Source: Flavobacteriaceae bacterium GF1
GTDB lineage: Bacteria > Bacteroidota > Bacteroidia > Flavobacteriales > Flavobacteriaceae
NCBI GenBank assembly: GCA_009797885.1
Contig: WNKP01000012.1
Span: forward strand, 62,001 to 126,000
Direction: 5' to 3'
DNA: 64,000 nucleotides
Position 1 is the first letter of the stretch, and each line of letters opens with the position of its first letter. The position numbers and the translations under genes are program-made. Positions 10,117 through 20,300 of the stretch are shown here, piece after piece. The notes beneath the pieces were generated by a model. The model had not been told where the DNA came from and did not search any database. It worked only from the letters and a program-made list of their open reading frames with translations.

Positions 10117-11751
10117 ATGAGAGTATCGCTTTTAACCTGTTTTGTTCTTTTAACATCCCTGGTGTGTGCCCAAGAAAACTTGAGCTTCACTCAGGACGAA
10201 TTTTTAAGGGGGAGTATTACCCCCGAAAGGGAATGGTGGGATCTTACCTTTTACCATTTGGATATTGAAGTACGGCCCAATGAGAAATTCATTCAGGGCA
10301 AAAACACTATTCGTTATAAGGTGTTAAAAAGCAAGGACATCATGCAAATTGACTTGCAACCACCTTTGAAAATTGAGAAAATCACCCAAAACGACAAAAC
10401 CTTAAGTTATAAAAAGGAAGGGGAAAATGTGTATAGGGTGCTTTTGAGCGAACCACAAAAAAAGGGGGATGAAAACGAAATTGTGGTCCATTATTCAGGA
10501 AATCCCAAAGAGGCGGTTCGGGCGCCCTGGGATGGCGGGTTCTCCTGGAAAAAGGATAAAAATGACAAACATTTTGTAGCTACCTCTTGCCAGGGCCTGG
10601 GCGCCAGTGTCTGGTGGCCCTGCAAGGACCATATGTACGATGAAGTGGATAGCATGGCCATTAGTGTCACCATTCCAAAAGACTTGATGAATGTCTCCAA
10701 TGGCAGGTTAAAAAAAGTTGAGGAAACAGAAACCAACAGGACCACACATTGGTACGTGGACAACCCAATCAACAATTATGGGGTAAATGTGAATATTGGT
10801 GATTACGTTCATTTTGGAGAGACCTATGAGGGTGAAAAAGGAACGTTGGACCTGGATTATTATGTCCTAAGGGATAATCTCGAAAAGGCCAAGGAGCAGT
10901 TTAAACAGACCAAGCCTATGCTGAAAGCGTTTGAGCACTGGTTTGGGCCCTACCCTTTTTATGAAGATGGCTTTAAATTGGTGGAAGTACCCTATCTGGG
11001 CATGGAACATCAAAGTTCGGTCACTTATGGCAATCAATACCTGAATGGCTATTTGGGCAACGATCTGTCAGGAACCGGATGGGGCCTAAAATTCGACTTC
11101 ATCATCATCCATGAAGCAGGACATGAATGGTTCGCCAATAACATTACCTACAAGGACATTGCGGATATGTGGGTCCATGAAGGTTTTACGGCCTACTCCG
11201 AAAACCTGTTTTTGGACTATCATTATGGTACCAAAGCGGCTTCGGAATACGTTATTGGTACAAGAAAAAGAATCCTGAACGACAAACCCATCATTGGGCG
11301 TTACAATCTCAACAAACGGGGTTCCGGGGATATGTACTATAAGGGCGCCAATATGCTTCACACCCTTAGGCAATTGATTGAGGATGATGAACAATGGCGA
11401 CAAATTTTACGGGGATTGAACAAAACCTTTTATCACCAAACGGTGACCACACAGCAAATTGAAAATTACATTTCCAAGAAAACAGGGAAGGATTTAACCG
11501 CATTTTTTGAACAATATTTGAGAACCACCATGATTCCGGTTTTAGAATACCGGGTCAAAGGAAAAGCCCTGGAATATAGGTATGCCAACGTGGTTGAAGG
11601 ATTTGATATGCCGGTCCGGGTCAGCATAAACGACAATCAAGAATGGCTTTTCCCAAAAGCGGAATGGCAACTTTATCAAAATGCGGTCCCACCCCAATCG
11701 GAAATTGTTATCGACCCAAACTTTTATATCGAAGGTAAAACCGTGCAATGA
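10117..11751 (+). CDS. Secreted M1 family metallo-aminopeptidase
   Basis: 544 residues with signal peptide MRVSLLTCFVLLTSLVCAQ. The zinc site is HEAGH (starting about residue 332) followed after exactly 18 residues by the third ligand Glu in WVHEGFTAYSE. The substrate-binding motif usually written GxMEN is here LGMEHQSS, with His in place of Asn. Residue Y in KGANMLHTLR-type context follows. It is shorter than classical aminopeptidase N (about 850-900 aa) and lacks the large C-terminal helical domain, as many Bacteroidota members do. The stop overlaps the next start (ATGA), so translation is likely coupled with the arginase-fold gene. Confidence 0.9.
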   Translation: MRVSLLTCFVLLTSLVCAQENLSFTQDEFLRGSITPEREWWDLTFYHLDIEVRPNEKFIQGKNTIRYKVLKSKDIMQIDLQPPLKIEKITQNDKTLSYKKEGENVYRVLLSEPQKKGDENEIVVHYSGNPKEAVRAPWDGGFSWKKDKNDKHFVATSCQGLGASVWWPCKDHMYDEVDSMAISVTIPKDLMNVSNGRLKKVEETETNRTTHWYVDNPINNYGVNVNIGDYVHFGETYEGEKGTLDLDYYVLRDNLEKAKEQFKQTKPMLKAFEHWFGPYPFYEDGFKLVEVPYLGMEHQSSVTYGNQYLNGYLGNDLSGTGWGLKFDFIIIHEAGHEWFANNITYKDIADMWVHEGFTAYSENLFLDYHYGTKAASEYVIGTRKRILNDKPIIGRYNLNKRGSGDMYYKGANMLHTLRQLIEDDEQWRQILRGLNKTFYHQTVTTQQIENYISKKTGKDLTAFFEQYLRTTMIPVLEYRVKGKALEYRYANVVEGFDMPVRVSINDNQEWLFPKAEWQLYQNAVPPQSEIVIDPNFYIEGKTVQ

Positions 11752-12554
11752 AAGTCTACTTTCCCCAATGGCAAGGTTCCGGTAATGGGATTTCCATAGA
11801 ATATGGGGCAAAAGCTATCCTCAACTATCTGAACAACGATTCCATTGTCCAAATTCCGCTTTCTAAAATCCCAGCTGGGGAATCCGGTGAACAAAAGTAT
11901 CACATCAATAATTTTGAAGCGATTACCGAACAATTGGGTCGTTTTAAACAATTGATTTCAGGGGCCAAGCCATCCAAATTACAAATCATAGGGGGAGACT
12001 GTGGCCTTGAAATTGTTCCGGTATCCTATCTCAATACAATATATCCCAACTTAGGGGTGATTTGGTTTGATGCCCATGCGGACATCAACAGACCTTGCGA
12101 TTCCGCAAGTTGTAATTTTCATGGTATGCCCTTAAGGACCCTCTTGGGCGAAGGGGAGGATACCATGAACCACTTGTTGTTTTCCACCATCAAAACGTCC
12201 CAAATACATTACGTGGGGCTTAGGGACATTGATAAAAGTGAACAAAAGCGAATTAACGAAGGGAATATTTATGCTCCTAAAACGTGGACCACTTTAGAAT
12301 TGATCGGTACGTTGCGACAAAAGGAGATTACCCATTTGTACGTACATTTTGATTTTGATTGTTTGGAGCCTTCGGACTATGACAAAACCTATTACCAAGT
12401 TCCAAACGGCATAACCATTCGAGAAGCCGAAAACTGTATCGGGACTTTGCAAAAAGAATTTACCGTTGTGGGTAGCAGTGTTTTGGAATCAATAACCACC
12501 CATCAAAAAGAATTGGACCCCATCAAGGGAATCATCGACTTACAAATGAGGTGA
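11748..12554 (+). CDS. Arginase/agmatinase-fold hydrolase
   Basis: 268 residues of the ureohydrolase fold. Visible metal-site motifs are GGDCGLEI (about 82), WFDAHADINRP (about 105), and HFDFDCLEPSDY (about 203, the DxD position). The first motif normally reads GGDH; here the His ligand is Cys, a variant that puts the protein in an outlying branch and makes the substrate uncertain (arginine, agmatine, formiminoglutamate or other). It is cytosolic. The ATG overlaps the upstream M1 peptidase stop by 4 bp. The neighbourhood of peptidases and a nitrilase suggests nitrogen release from amino acids. Confidence 0.8.
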   Translation: MKVYFPQWQGSGNGISIEYGAKAILNYLNNDSIVQIPLSKIPAGESGEQKYHINNFEAITEQLGRFKQLISGAKPSKLQIIGGDCGLEIVPVSYLNTIYPNLGVIWFDAHADINRPCDSASCNFHGMPLRTLLGEGEDTMNHLLFSTIKTSQIHYVGLRDIDKSEQKRINEGNIYAPKTWTTLELIGTLRQKEITHLYVHFDFDCLEPSDYDKTYYQVPNGITIREAENCIGTLQKEFTVVGSSVLESITTHQKELDPIKGIIDLQMR

Positions 12555-12636
12555 CCTTGGCAATTAAGACCTGCCAAAATCGGGTGTTTATGGCAACAAT
12601 GCTTAACTTTCCTCCTTTCAAAAAAAAAGAATCCGC

Positions 12637-13563
12637 ATGAAAGTTACCGTTGGTGTTGTACAGGATAATCCCGTTTTTTTCAATAAGGGGAAGACCTTGG
12701 ATAAACTGGAAAACATCGTAGCGGAGTACGCCGCAAAAGGATGTCAGCTTTTGATCTTTCCCGAATCCTTTGTGCCCGGTTACCCCAGGGGATTTGATTT
12801 TGGTGCCAAAATTGGCCGTAGGACACCGGAAGGCAAAGCACTTTATGCGGACTATCATACCAATAGTCTTTCCTTGGAAAGCAAGGATTTAGAACGTTTG
12901 GTCGAACTCTCCAGGAAGCATGAAACCTATTTGGTTGTGGGCATAACCGAAAAACAGGAACACCATGGGAGCTTGTATTGCAGTATGGTGTATCTATCCC
13001 CTACCGATGGATACCTGGGGGTGCACCGAAAAATAAAACCTACGGCCACGGAACGTGTTATTTGGGCAGAAGCCAATGGGGAATCCCTGGTTACCTTCCA
13101 CACCAGGATTGGAAAAATGGGCGGTTTGATCTGCTGGGAGAATTATATGCCCCTGGCGCGAATGGCGATGTACCAAAAGGGAATTGAAATCTATATTGCA
13201 CCCACAGCGGATTCCAGACCGGAATGGACGACCACCATGCAACAAATAGCATTGGAAGGAAGGTGTTTTGTGTTAGGGTGCAATCAATATTTTACTAAAT
13301 CCATGTATCCCGAAAACTATCGGAAGTTTGTTGATCAAGAACCCGAGGAACTTTGTCCCGGAGGGAGTGTTATTGTTTCCCCGCAAGGTAAGGTTCTCGC
13401 TGGACCCCTATTTGGGGAACCCGGAGTGCTGATGGCCGAGTTGGATTTGGAAGATGTCATAAAAGGCAAAATGGATTTTGATGTCAATGGTCATTACGCA
13501 CGCCATGACATTTTTAAATTTGAAGCGATCCATCAACCTGAAATCAAAAAAGAAGCGTTTTAA
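12637..13563 (+). CDS. Nitrilase (carbon-nitrogen hydrolase)
   Basis: 308 residues with the Glu-Lys-Cys triad in order: FPESFVPGYPRG (Glu about 43), HRKIKPTATERVIW (Lys about 132) and GGLICWENYMPLAR (Cys about 166). The CWEN context is that of true nitrilases, which turn nitriles into carboxylic acids plus ammonia, more than of amidases or ureidopropionases. Length is normal. No signal peptide. The acetyltransferase gene starts 4 bp after the stop, so the two form a pair. Natural substrate not deducible. Confidence 0.88.
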   Translation: MKVTVGVVQDNPVFFNKGKTLDKLENIVAEYAAKGCQLLIFPESFVPGYPRGFDFGAKIGRRTPEGKALYADYHTNSLSLESKDLERLVELSRKHETYLVVGITEKQEHHGSLYCSMVYLSPTDGYLGVHRKIKPTATERVIWAEANGESLVTFHTRIGKMGGLICWENYMPLARMAMYQKGIEIYIAPTADSRPEWTTTMQQIALEGRCFVLGCNQYFTKSMYPENYRKFVDQEPEELCPGGSVIVSPQGKVLAGPLFGEPGVLMAELDLEDVIKGKMDFDVNGHYARHDIFKFEAIHQPEIKKEAF

Positions 13564-13567
13564 TCCT

Positions 13568-14089
13568 ATGGTGAACCTACAACCCACTTTGGAGAATGAT
13601 TTGGTCGTGGTACGGCCGCTTCAAGTATCGGATTTTGAGGCATTGTATCAGGTCGCAAGCGACCCTAAAATATGGGAATTGCACCAAAACCCCGACCGAT
13701 GGGAGTTGGAAGTCTTTAAAGATTTCTTCAAGGGAGCTTTGGATTCCAAGGGTGCTTTTGTCATCATCGATAAGGCAACACAAACCATTATTGGAAGTTC
13801 CCGCTTTAAACGACCGGACAATTCCGATGAAGTCGTCGAAATTGGGTGGACCTTCCTTTCCAGGGACTATTGGGGAGGGATATACAATAGATCCTTTAAA
13901 TCATTGATGATAGGTTATGCCTTTGAACAATTTGAATATATTTTGTTCCATGTGGACAAGCACAACTATCGTTCCCAAAGGGCCGTGGAAAAGCTAGGGG
14001 GTGAATTGCTTGACAGAAAGGGAGCGCTAGGTCATCTGCATACCCAACAAAACACGGGACTTACTTTTATCTTAAGGAAGTCGTCTTGA
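13568..14089 (+). CDS. GNAT family N-acetyltransferase
   Basis: The start MVNLQPTLENDLVVVRPLQ at 13568 gives 173 residues; a longer in-frame extension into the nitrilase gene is not supported. Features of the RimJ/RimL-like GNAT fold are present: the early LVVVRPLQVSDFEALY strand-helix, the IGSSRFKRP / EIGWTFLSRDYWG central strands, and HNYRSQRAVEKLGGE acetyl-CoA region near the C-terminus. It likely transfers an acetyl group to a small molecule or protein N-terminus. It is probably co-transcribed with the nitrilase. Confidence 0.85.
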   Translation: MVNLQPTLENDLVVVRPLQVSDFEALYQVASDPKIWELHQNPDRWELEVFKDFFKGALDSKGAFVIIDKATQTIIGSSRFKRPDNSDEVVEIGWTFLSRDYWGGIYNRSFKSLMIGYAFEQFEYILFHVDKHNYRSQRAVEKLGGELLDRKGALGHLHTQQNTGLTFILRKSS

Positions 14090-14129
14090 GTTCAAGGACA
14101 GCTATGGCGTAGTCAAAATAAAAAAGCGT

Positions 14130-15167
14130 ATGAGAGCGGCCATTTTTGAAGAATTCCGGGGAGCTATTTCGGTTAAAAATGTTCCCGATCCAAAACCCAA
14201 GGACGATGGTGTAGTCCTCCAGGTTACCGCAACCGGGTTATGCCGAAGTGATTGGCACGGTTGGATGGGGCACGATCCGGACATTGCCCTGCCCCATGTA
14301 CCAGGACATGAATTGGCAGGCATCATTGTGGAAAAGGGAAAGAAAGTCAAAAACTTTTCGATTGGTGATCGGGTGACCGTTCCCTTTGTTTCTGGCTGCG
14401 GCACCTGTGAACAATGCCGTACCCAAAATCATCAGGTTTGTGATTACCAATCACAGCCAGGTTTTACCCATTGGGGGTCATTTGCAGAATATGTTGCCCT
14501 GGATTATGCGGATATCAATTTGGTTAGGTTGCCCGAATACATATCCGATGTGACGGCTGCCACTTTAGGTTGCCGATTTATAACCTCCTATCGTGCAGTT
14601 GTGGCCCAAGGCCGTGTTAAAAAGGGAACGACTTTGGCCGTACACGGCTGTGGGGGTGTTGGTCTTTCCGCCATCATGATCGGTCATGCCCTGGGTGGGG
14701 ACATCATTGCAGTGGACATTAACCCAGATAATCTTGAACTTGCCAAAGCGTTTGGTGCCCGTAGGACCATAAACCCACTAAAGGATGAGGTAATTGCCGC
14801 GGTAAAAGACTATTCAAAGGGAGGGGTGGAGGTTTCCATAGATGCATTGGGAAGTCAGGAAACCTGTTTCAACTCCATTGCCAATCTTAGAAAAAGGGGG
14901 CGTCACGTTCAGGTAGGATTGGTCACTGGAAATCATATACACCCAAAAATCCCTATGGATAGGGTTATTGCCAATGAATTGGAAGTGGTTGGTAGCCATG
15001 GCATGCAGGCACATCAATATCCAGAGATGCTCACCCTGATCCAAGAGGGGAAACTGCAACCGGAAAAATTGGTCCACCAGACCATTTCTTTGGATGAAGC
15101 CACTTCCCTACTCCCTAAAATGAATGCATTTAAACACACCGGGGTAGTCGTCGTGAATTCCTTTTAA
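14130..15167 (+). CDS. Zinc-dependent alcohol dehydrogenase (MDR superfamily)
   Basis: 345 residues. Catalytic zinc ligands are seen in TGLCRSDWHGWMGHD (Cys about 37) and PHVPGHELAG (His-Glu about 60). The structural zinc loop SGCGTCEQCRTQNHQVCD has four Cys. The Rossmann motif is VHGCGGVGLSAIMIG (about 170), followed by an acidic residue (AVDINPDN), which suggests NAD over NADP. It oxidises an alcohol or reduces an aldehyde in the cytosol. It lies 40 bp after the GNAT gene in the same run. Confidence 0.9.
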   Translation: MRAAIFEEFRGAISVKNVPDPKPKDDGVVLQVTATGLCRSDWHGWMGHDPDIALPHVPGHELAGIIVEKGKKVKNFSIGDRVTVPFVSGCGTCEQCRTQNHQVCDYQSQPGFTHWGSFAEYVALDYADINLVRLPEYISDVTAATLGCRFITSYRAVVAQGRVKKGTTLAVHGCGGVGLSAIMIGHALGGDIIAVDINPDNLELAKAFGARRTINPLKDEVIAAVKDYSKGGVEVSIDALGSQETCFNSIANLRKRGRHVQVGLVTGNHIHPKIPMDRVIANELEVVGSHGMQAHQYPEMLTLIQEGKLQPEKLVHQTISLDEATSLLPKMNAFKHTGVVVVNSF

Positions 15168-15230
15168 AGCCATACTGTACAAAATAGCCTCAGTATTGTT
15201 ACTTTTAGAAAGAACAATTCATACAAGAAC

Positions 15231-16760
15231 ATGAAACCATCCGCTCTTTTCGTCTTTATTCTGGCATGTTCCACATTCCTCAATAGCATGGCCGCATTCG
15301 GTCAAAAGCTTGACCAGAAACAATTGGAAGCCGCAGCAGGGAAATACGCGACCCGTTCTTTTCCATTATTGAAGGAATTGCTGAGTATTCCCAATGATGC
15401 TTTTTATCCCGAGGATATTGAAAAGAATGTCCAATGGTGCGAAAAAGAATTTTCGAAAAGGGGCTTTGCAACCACTAGAATTGAAACCAAAACGGTTCCC
15501 CTGTTATTGGCTGAGCGAAAACATCCAAAGGCAAAAAAGACAGTCCTTATTTATTTGCAAATTGACGGGCAACCGGTGGATTCCACGCGTTGGTTCCAAG
15601 AAACTCCCTACACCCCTACCCTTAAAAAACCGGGCAAATCCGTGGGTTGGGAAGCGCTTCCATGGGGTTCCATCGTGGATTATCAAGACGATTGGCGGGT
15701 TTTTGCGCGGTCCGCAAGTGATGCCAAAGGACCCGTAGCCATGTTTTTGGCAGCTTTGGATGCAACGGGAGAGTTACGGATCGACCCCAACTACAACGTC
15801 AAGGTCATTATGGATTTTGAGGAAGAATTGGGGTCTCCCCAACTTCCCAAAGCAGTTACTGAAAATGTGGACTTGCTAAAAGCGGATATGCTCATTATTT
15901 TTGATGGCCCAAGACATATTAGCAACAGACCCACGCTAACCTTTGGCGCACGTGGTATCGCCACATTACAGTTGACCACCTATGGTCCAGTTGTTCCCCA
16001 ACATAGTGGACATTTTGGAAATTATGCCCCAAATCCCGCATTGCGCCTTTCCAAACTATTGGCCTCCATGAAGGACGATGATGGCAGGGTCACCATTCCC
16101 GGTTTCTATGATGGCATTTCCATTACTCCCGAAACCGAGAAAATTCTTAAATCGGTTCCGGACAACGAAGAACTGATCAACTATCGTCTACAGATTGCAG
16201 AGGCGGACAAAGTTGGCAGCTATTACCAGGCAGCCATTCAATATCCCTCCCTGAATATCAGGGGCATGCAATCGGGGTGGATCGATGAAAAAGTTCGTAC
16301 CATCGTCCCCAGTTGGGCCAGGGCAGAAATTGATGTGCGGTTGGTATTGGAATCGAACCCCAATCGCCTTATTGGACTCATTAAAAATCATATTGTGGAC
16401 CAAGACTATTATCTTTTGGATAGGGTGCCAACCAAAGGGGAGCGATTAAAATATCCTAAAATTGTCACCTTGACCCACGAAGTATCCTATCAATCCTTTC
16501 GAACAGACTTTAATTCAGAAGTAGGCCTGTGGTTGACCAGGGCATTGAACAATGCCTTTGGTGAAGAACCCATAAGAATTCGAATGAGCGGGGGTTCCAT
16601 CCCCATATCCCCCTTTGTGACCACCTTGAATATTCCGGCCGTTACCGTACCTACTGTCAATCGGGATAACAATCAGCACAGCCCCAATGAGAATTTACGA
16701 TTGGGCAATTATCGTGATGGAATTAAAACGATGATAGCTATTTTGGCAGAACCCTTATAA
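15231..16760 (+). CDS. Secreted M20 family metallopeptidase, variant metal site
   Basis: 509 residues with signal peptide ending near AAFGQ. M20 landmarks: ARSASDAKGPVAMFLAAL (bridging Asp), MDFEEELGSPQ (catalytic Glu pair), IIFDGPR (Asp), PQHSGHFGNYAPNPALRL (dimerisation-domain His), and NNQHSPNENL (final His ligand). The first ligand motif, normally HxD as in GHYDVQPVD, reads LQIDGQPVD, so His is replaced by Gln while Asp stays. Such a change could lower or alter metal binding. Other residues are intact, so I call it a likely active dipeptidase or carboxypeptidase of the envelope with moderate certainty about activity. Confidence 0.88.
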   Translation: MKPSALFVFILACSTFLNSMAAFGQKLDQKQLEAAAGKYATRSFPLLKELLSIPNDAFYPEDIEKNVQWCEKEFSKRGFATTRIETKTVPLLLAERKHPKAKKTVLIYLQIDGQPVDSTRWFQETPYTPTLKKPGKSVGWEALPWGSIVDYQDDWRVFARSASDAKGPVAMFLAALDATGELRIDPNYNVKVIMDFEEELGSPQLPKAVTENVDLLKADMLIIFDGPRHISNRPTLTFGARGIATLQLTTYGPVVPQHSGHFGNYAPNPALRLSKLLASMKDDDGRVTIPGFYDGISITPETEKILKSVPDNEELINYRLQIAEADKVGSYYQAAIQYPSLNIRGMQSGWIDEKVRTIVPSWARAEIDVRLVLESNPNRLIGLIKNHIVDQDYYLLDRVPTKGERLKYPKIVTLTHEVSYQSFRTDFNSEVGLWLTRALNNAFGEEPIRIRMSGGSIPISPFVTTLNIPAVTVPTVNRDNNQHSPNENLRLGNYRDGIKTMIAILAEPL

Positions 16761-16768
16761 TTCCCATA

Positions 16769-17344
16769 ATGCCTGAACTTAAGGAAATTTACTTTGAAGA
16801 CGACATAGCCTGGCGCAACTGGCTTCATAAAAACCATGCAAATCCCGAAGGGATCTATCTTATTTTCTATGCGGTTGATCATGAAATGCCTAGCATGCGA
16901 TGGGAAGAAGCGGTTCGAGTAGCTTTGTGCTATGGTTGGATCGATAGTACCGTTAAAAGCCTGGGCAATGGTAAAAGGCGACAGTATTTTTGCCCAAGAA
17001 AACCAAAAAGTGTTTGGAGCAAGGTAAATAAAGATCACATCAAGGAATTGACAAAAGAAGGCCTTATGCATGAAAGTGGATTTAAGGCCATAGCAACAGC
17101 CAAGGAAAATGGTTCTTGGACGGCCTTGGATGATGTGGAAAATGGAATAATCCCCGATGATCTTCAAAAAGCATTCAATCGAAGTAAAAAAGCCTTTGAA
17201 AACTATCAGGGCCTAACCCGTGGACAACGAAAAAGCTATTTGTATTGGCTGAACCAGGCCAAAAGAAAGGAGACCCGACAAAAAAGAATCACAGAAATCA
17301 TCGACCTCTGCAAAAAGGGGGTAAAATCAAGAAATACACGCTAG
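16769..17344 (+). CDS. YdeI/OmpD-associated (OmdA) family protein
   Basis: 191 residues. The N-terminal region (IYLIFYAVDHEMPSMRWEEA, ALCYGWIDS, YFCPRKPKSVWSKVNK) is the signature of the YdeI family, sometimes labelled bacteriocin-protection protein. The C-terminal LTRGQRKSYLYWLNQAKRKE region is the usual helical OmdA end. Soluble and cytosolic. Biochemical role not established. It ends the plus-strand run and converges on the Tricorn-like gene with only 2 bp between them. Confidence 0.85.
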   Translation: MPELKEIYFEDDIAWRNWLHKNHANPEGIYLIFYAVDHEMPSMRWEEAVRVALCYGWIDSTVKSLGNGKRRQYFCPRKPKSVWSKVNKDHIKELTKEGLMHESGFKAIATAKENGSWTALDDVENGIIPDDLQKAFNRSKKAFENYQGLTRGQRKSYLYWLNQAKRKETRQKRITEIIDLCKKGVKSRNTR

Positions 17345-17346
17345 TT

Positions 17347-20300
17347 TTATTGTCCGACATCCAGTAAAAGCTCCTCAATGGAACGTTCCAATTGTTGGTC
17401 CACTCCCTTATCAATGACATCCGGGCTGTTCTTCACCATAATCATCGGTTCGGTCTGGTTATTTTCCATCCATTCCCCTTCCTTATTCTTGGCACTTACG
17501 GGTACCACACCCCAACGCCCGCCATCAGGTAAGCGCTCCCAACCGGCAAAGCTACAGGTTCCCGGTACGGGCATGCCCACAGTTTTTCCAATTTTTAAAT
17601 CCGTGTAACCGCTTGCAAAACAATGACCATCACTATACATGGATTCATTAAAAATGGCCAAGGTGGGCTTTGTCCATCTTGAGGTTGGCTCACCCCCAAC
17701 CTTCCGATCCTCCGTTTCGTAACTTATAAAGGGTTCTCCGGTAAAGAACATGGCCAGATCGGCCACCAAATCCCCTCCACCATTAAATCGAGTATCCACA
17801 ATGACCGCCTTTTTATCGGCAAATTTCCCCAACATCTGTTCATAAATGTTACGGTAAGGACCATCACTCATTCCAGGAATATGAACATAACCTAACTGAC
17901 CCCCACTCTTTTCTTCAACTTCTTTTTCGTTCGTCTTCACCCACCTTTTGTACAACAGCCAGTTTTCCTCTGCCAACGTAATGGGCTTTACCGTGATTTG
18001 CTGTCTTTTTTGGGTTTTGGGATCAAGAACCTCCAATAAGGTAAACGTTCCCGCAATACGATTAAGGTATTTGGCCGGATCCACATTTTCCAGTACGGTC
18101 TCCCCATTTATTTTTTCAATGATACTCCCTTCCGCTATGGAAAAAGAGGCCTTGTCCAACGGACCTCCCCTAATGACCTCGGCAATCCTAATACCATTTC
18201 CCACATGTGCATAATCCATAAAAATGCCCAAACTGGCCGTGGCATCCTCATTGGGGATTTTTCCATTGAACCGCCCTCCGGCATGACTCACATTCAATTC
18301 TCCCAATAGTTCTGATATCATTTCGGCAAATTCATAAGAGTTTCCCAAATGCGGAACGTACTTTTCATACGCTTTTCTGAGCATATCCCAGTCCATACCG
18401 TGAAAATTGGAGTGATAAAAAATGGCATTGGTGCGCAGCCAAACATGTTCAAACATATGTTGACGTTCGGCATCCGTGTCCAATAGCATTTCAGATTTCA
18501 TTGTAATCGGCTTTTTGGATGCCCCGGCCAAATCCACTTTGAAAATCTTCCCGTCACTCAATAGGAAAAGGTTCTCTTGTTTGGAATCCCACTGTAAGCT
18601 CGCCTCTTTTGCTCCAAGGGAAATGAGCATTTTGGTCTTTTTGGTACGCAGTTCCGTTTCCCAGAGGTTCATGTGTTTTTCAAAACGCGCCAGGTAGTAT
18701 AGCTTTTCCCCATCCTTGGATAAAATGGCGTCCCCAAGGGTTGAGGAATGGATGGTGAGGCGTGCCTTACGTTCCCTAATATCATCCCAATCAAACACCA
18801 GGGGTTTTGTTTCCCCCTCATTTTTATTCTCCCCTTTTTTCCCTTTTTTCTTTTTGGAATCGTCGTTTTCATCCTTTTCGTCATTTCCGTTCTCCTCCAA
18901 TAACTTCATCAAATCATACTCTTCTTCGGACATTTTGTAGTTGTCCCATCCTTCCTGTGTTAAGAACATACCGTATACGTCCGCCTGGGTTCTCCCGCTT
19001 GTGGCATAGCTTTTAAGGCCGTCCCTATTACTGAACCAAATGAGTTGTTTACCCCCATCGACCCATTTGGGCATAAAATCATAATAGCCGCTTTGGGTAA
19101 GGTTTTCTTTTCTGGAACCATCCGACGATAGCAATAAAACTTCCCCATTGCTCAAGGTTTTCCCCCATGAGACTACCAACCATTTGCTATCCGGACTCCA
19201 TTTGAAATATTTATCCCCATCTTGAAAATGGTATAATTCATTGGGGGTCAAAAGTGTTTTTTCTTCCTTTGATTTCAGGTTTAGCACTTTTAAGGTTCTT
19301 CTGTCCTCAATAAATGCCATTAGATTCCCGTCCGGAGAAAATTCGGGCAAATAACAATCAACTTCCTTTCCCAAGATCAATTTTTCATTAAGCAGTGTTG
19401 CTGCAAAAAAGTAAGGCTCTTCCTTACGTACTTTTTCCGTTTGATAAATTTGCCATTTCCCTTCACGTTCACTGGCATAGGCAACCGCATTCCCATCTGC
19501 CGTAAATTGCACAAAACGCTCCTGCTCCGGTGTATTGGTCAGGCGCTTGGTAAGTCCGCCCTCCACCGCGGTGACAAAAACCTCGCCCCTGGCAACAAAG
19601 GCAATCTCCTTTCCATTTGGGGCTATGTCCATTTCCCGGATATCGGAATTAATGGAGATAAATTGGTCCGTATTCGCAGCGTCCTGTGTTCGAATTAGAA
19701 TATTTACCTTTTTTGGAGCGTCCCCATCCCTTAAGGTATAAATCTCACCATCATAGCTAAAGGCCATGGTTTCATTACCGTAGGACAACGAACGAACGGG
19801 ATGTGTCGCCAACGTAGTAAGTTGCTGATTCTGGCCCGGATTTTCCAGGCTGAAACGATGCACATTAAAACTACCGCTCTCTTCGCTTAAATAGTATACC
19901 GTTTTTTCATCTTTGGAAAGTACGGGATTTCGGTCCTCCCCCTTAAAGGAGGTAAGCTGGGTATGCCTGTCCTCTTCAAAATTGTATTTCCATAGGTCAC
20001 GGGCTATAGCGGAAACATGATGCTTCCTAAACGCATTTTCATACCCCTTTTGATCATGATACAGCATAAAACGCCCGTCATTGTTTACCTGTACATCTTC
20101 CGTGGGAACCGTCAACACCTGATCTACCTTACCTGCATTGGAGGCCACCTTATACAATTCCGGTTGCACCCGCGTGGGGTACTGACGGTGTTTTACGGCA
20201 TCTTGTCGCACCGCTCCAAAAAAGACGTAGGTGTCGTCATGGGAAAACGTATAGGGGGTTTCATCATTACTGTGGAATGTAAGACGTGTGGCCGCTCCAC

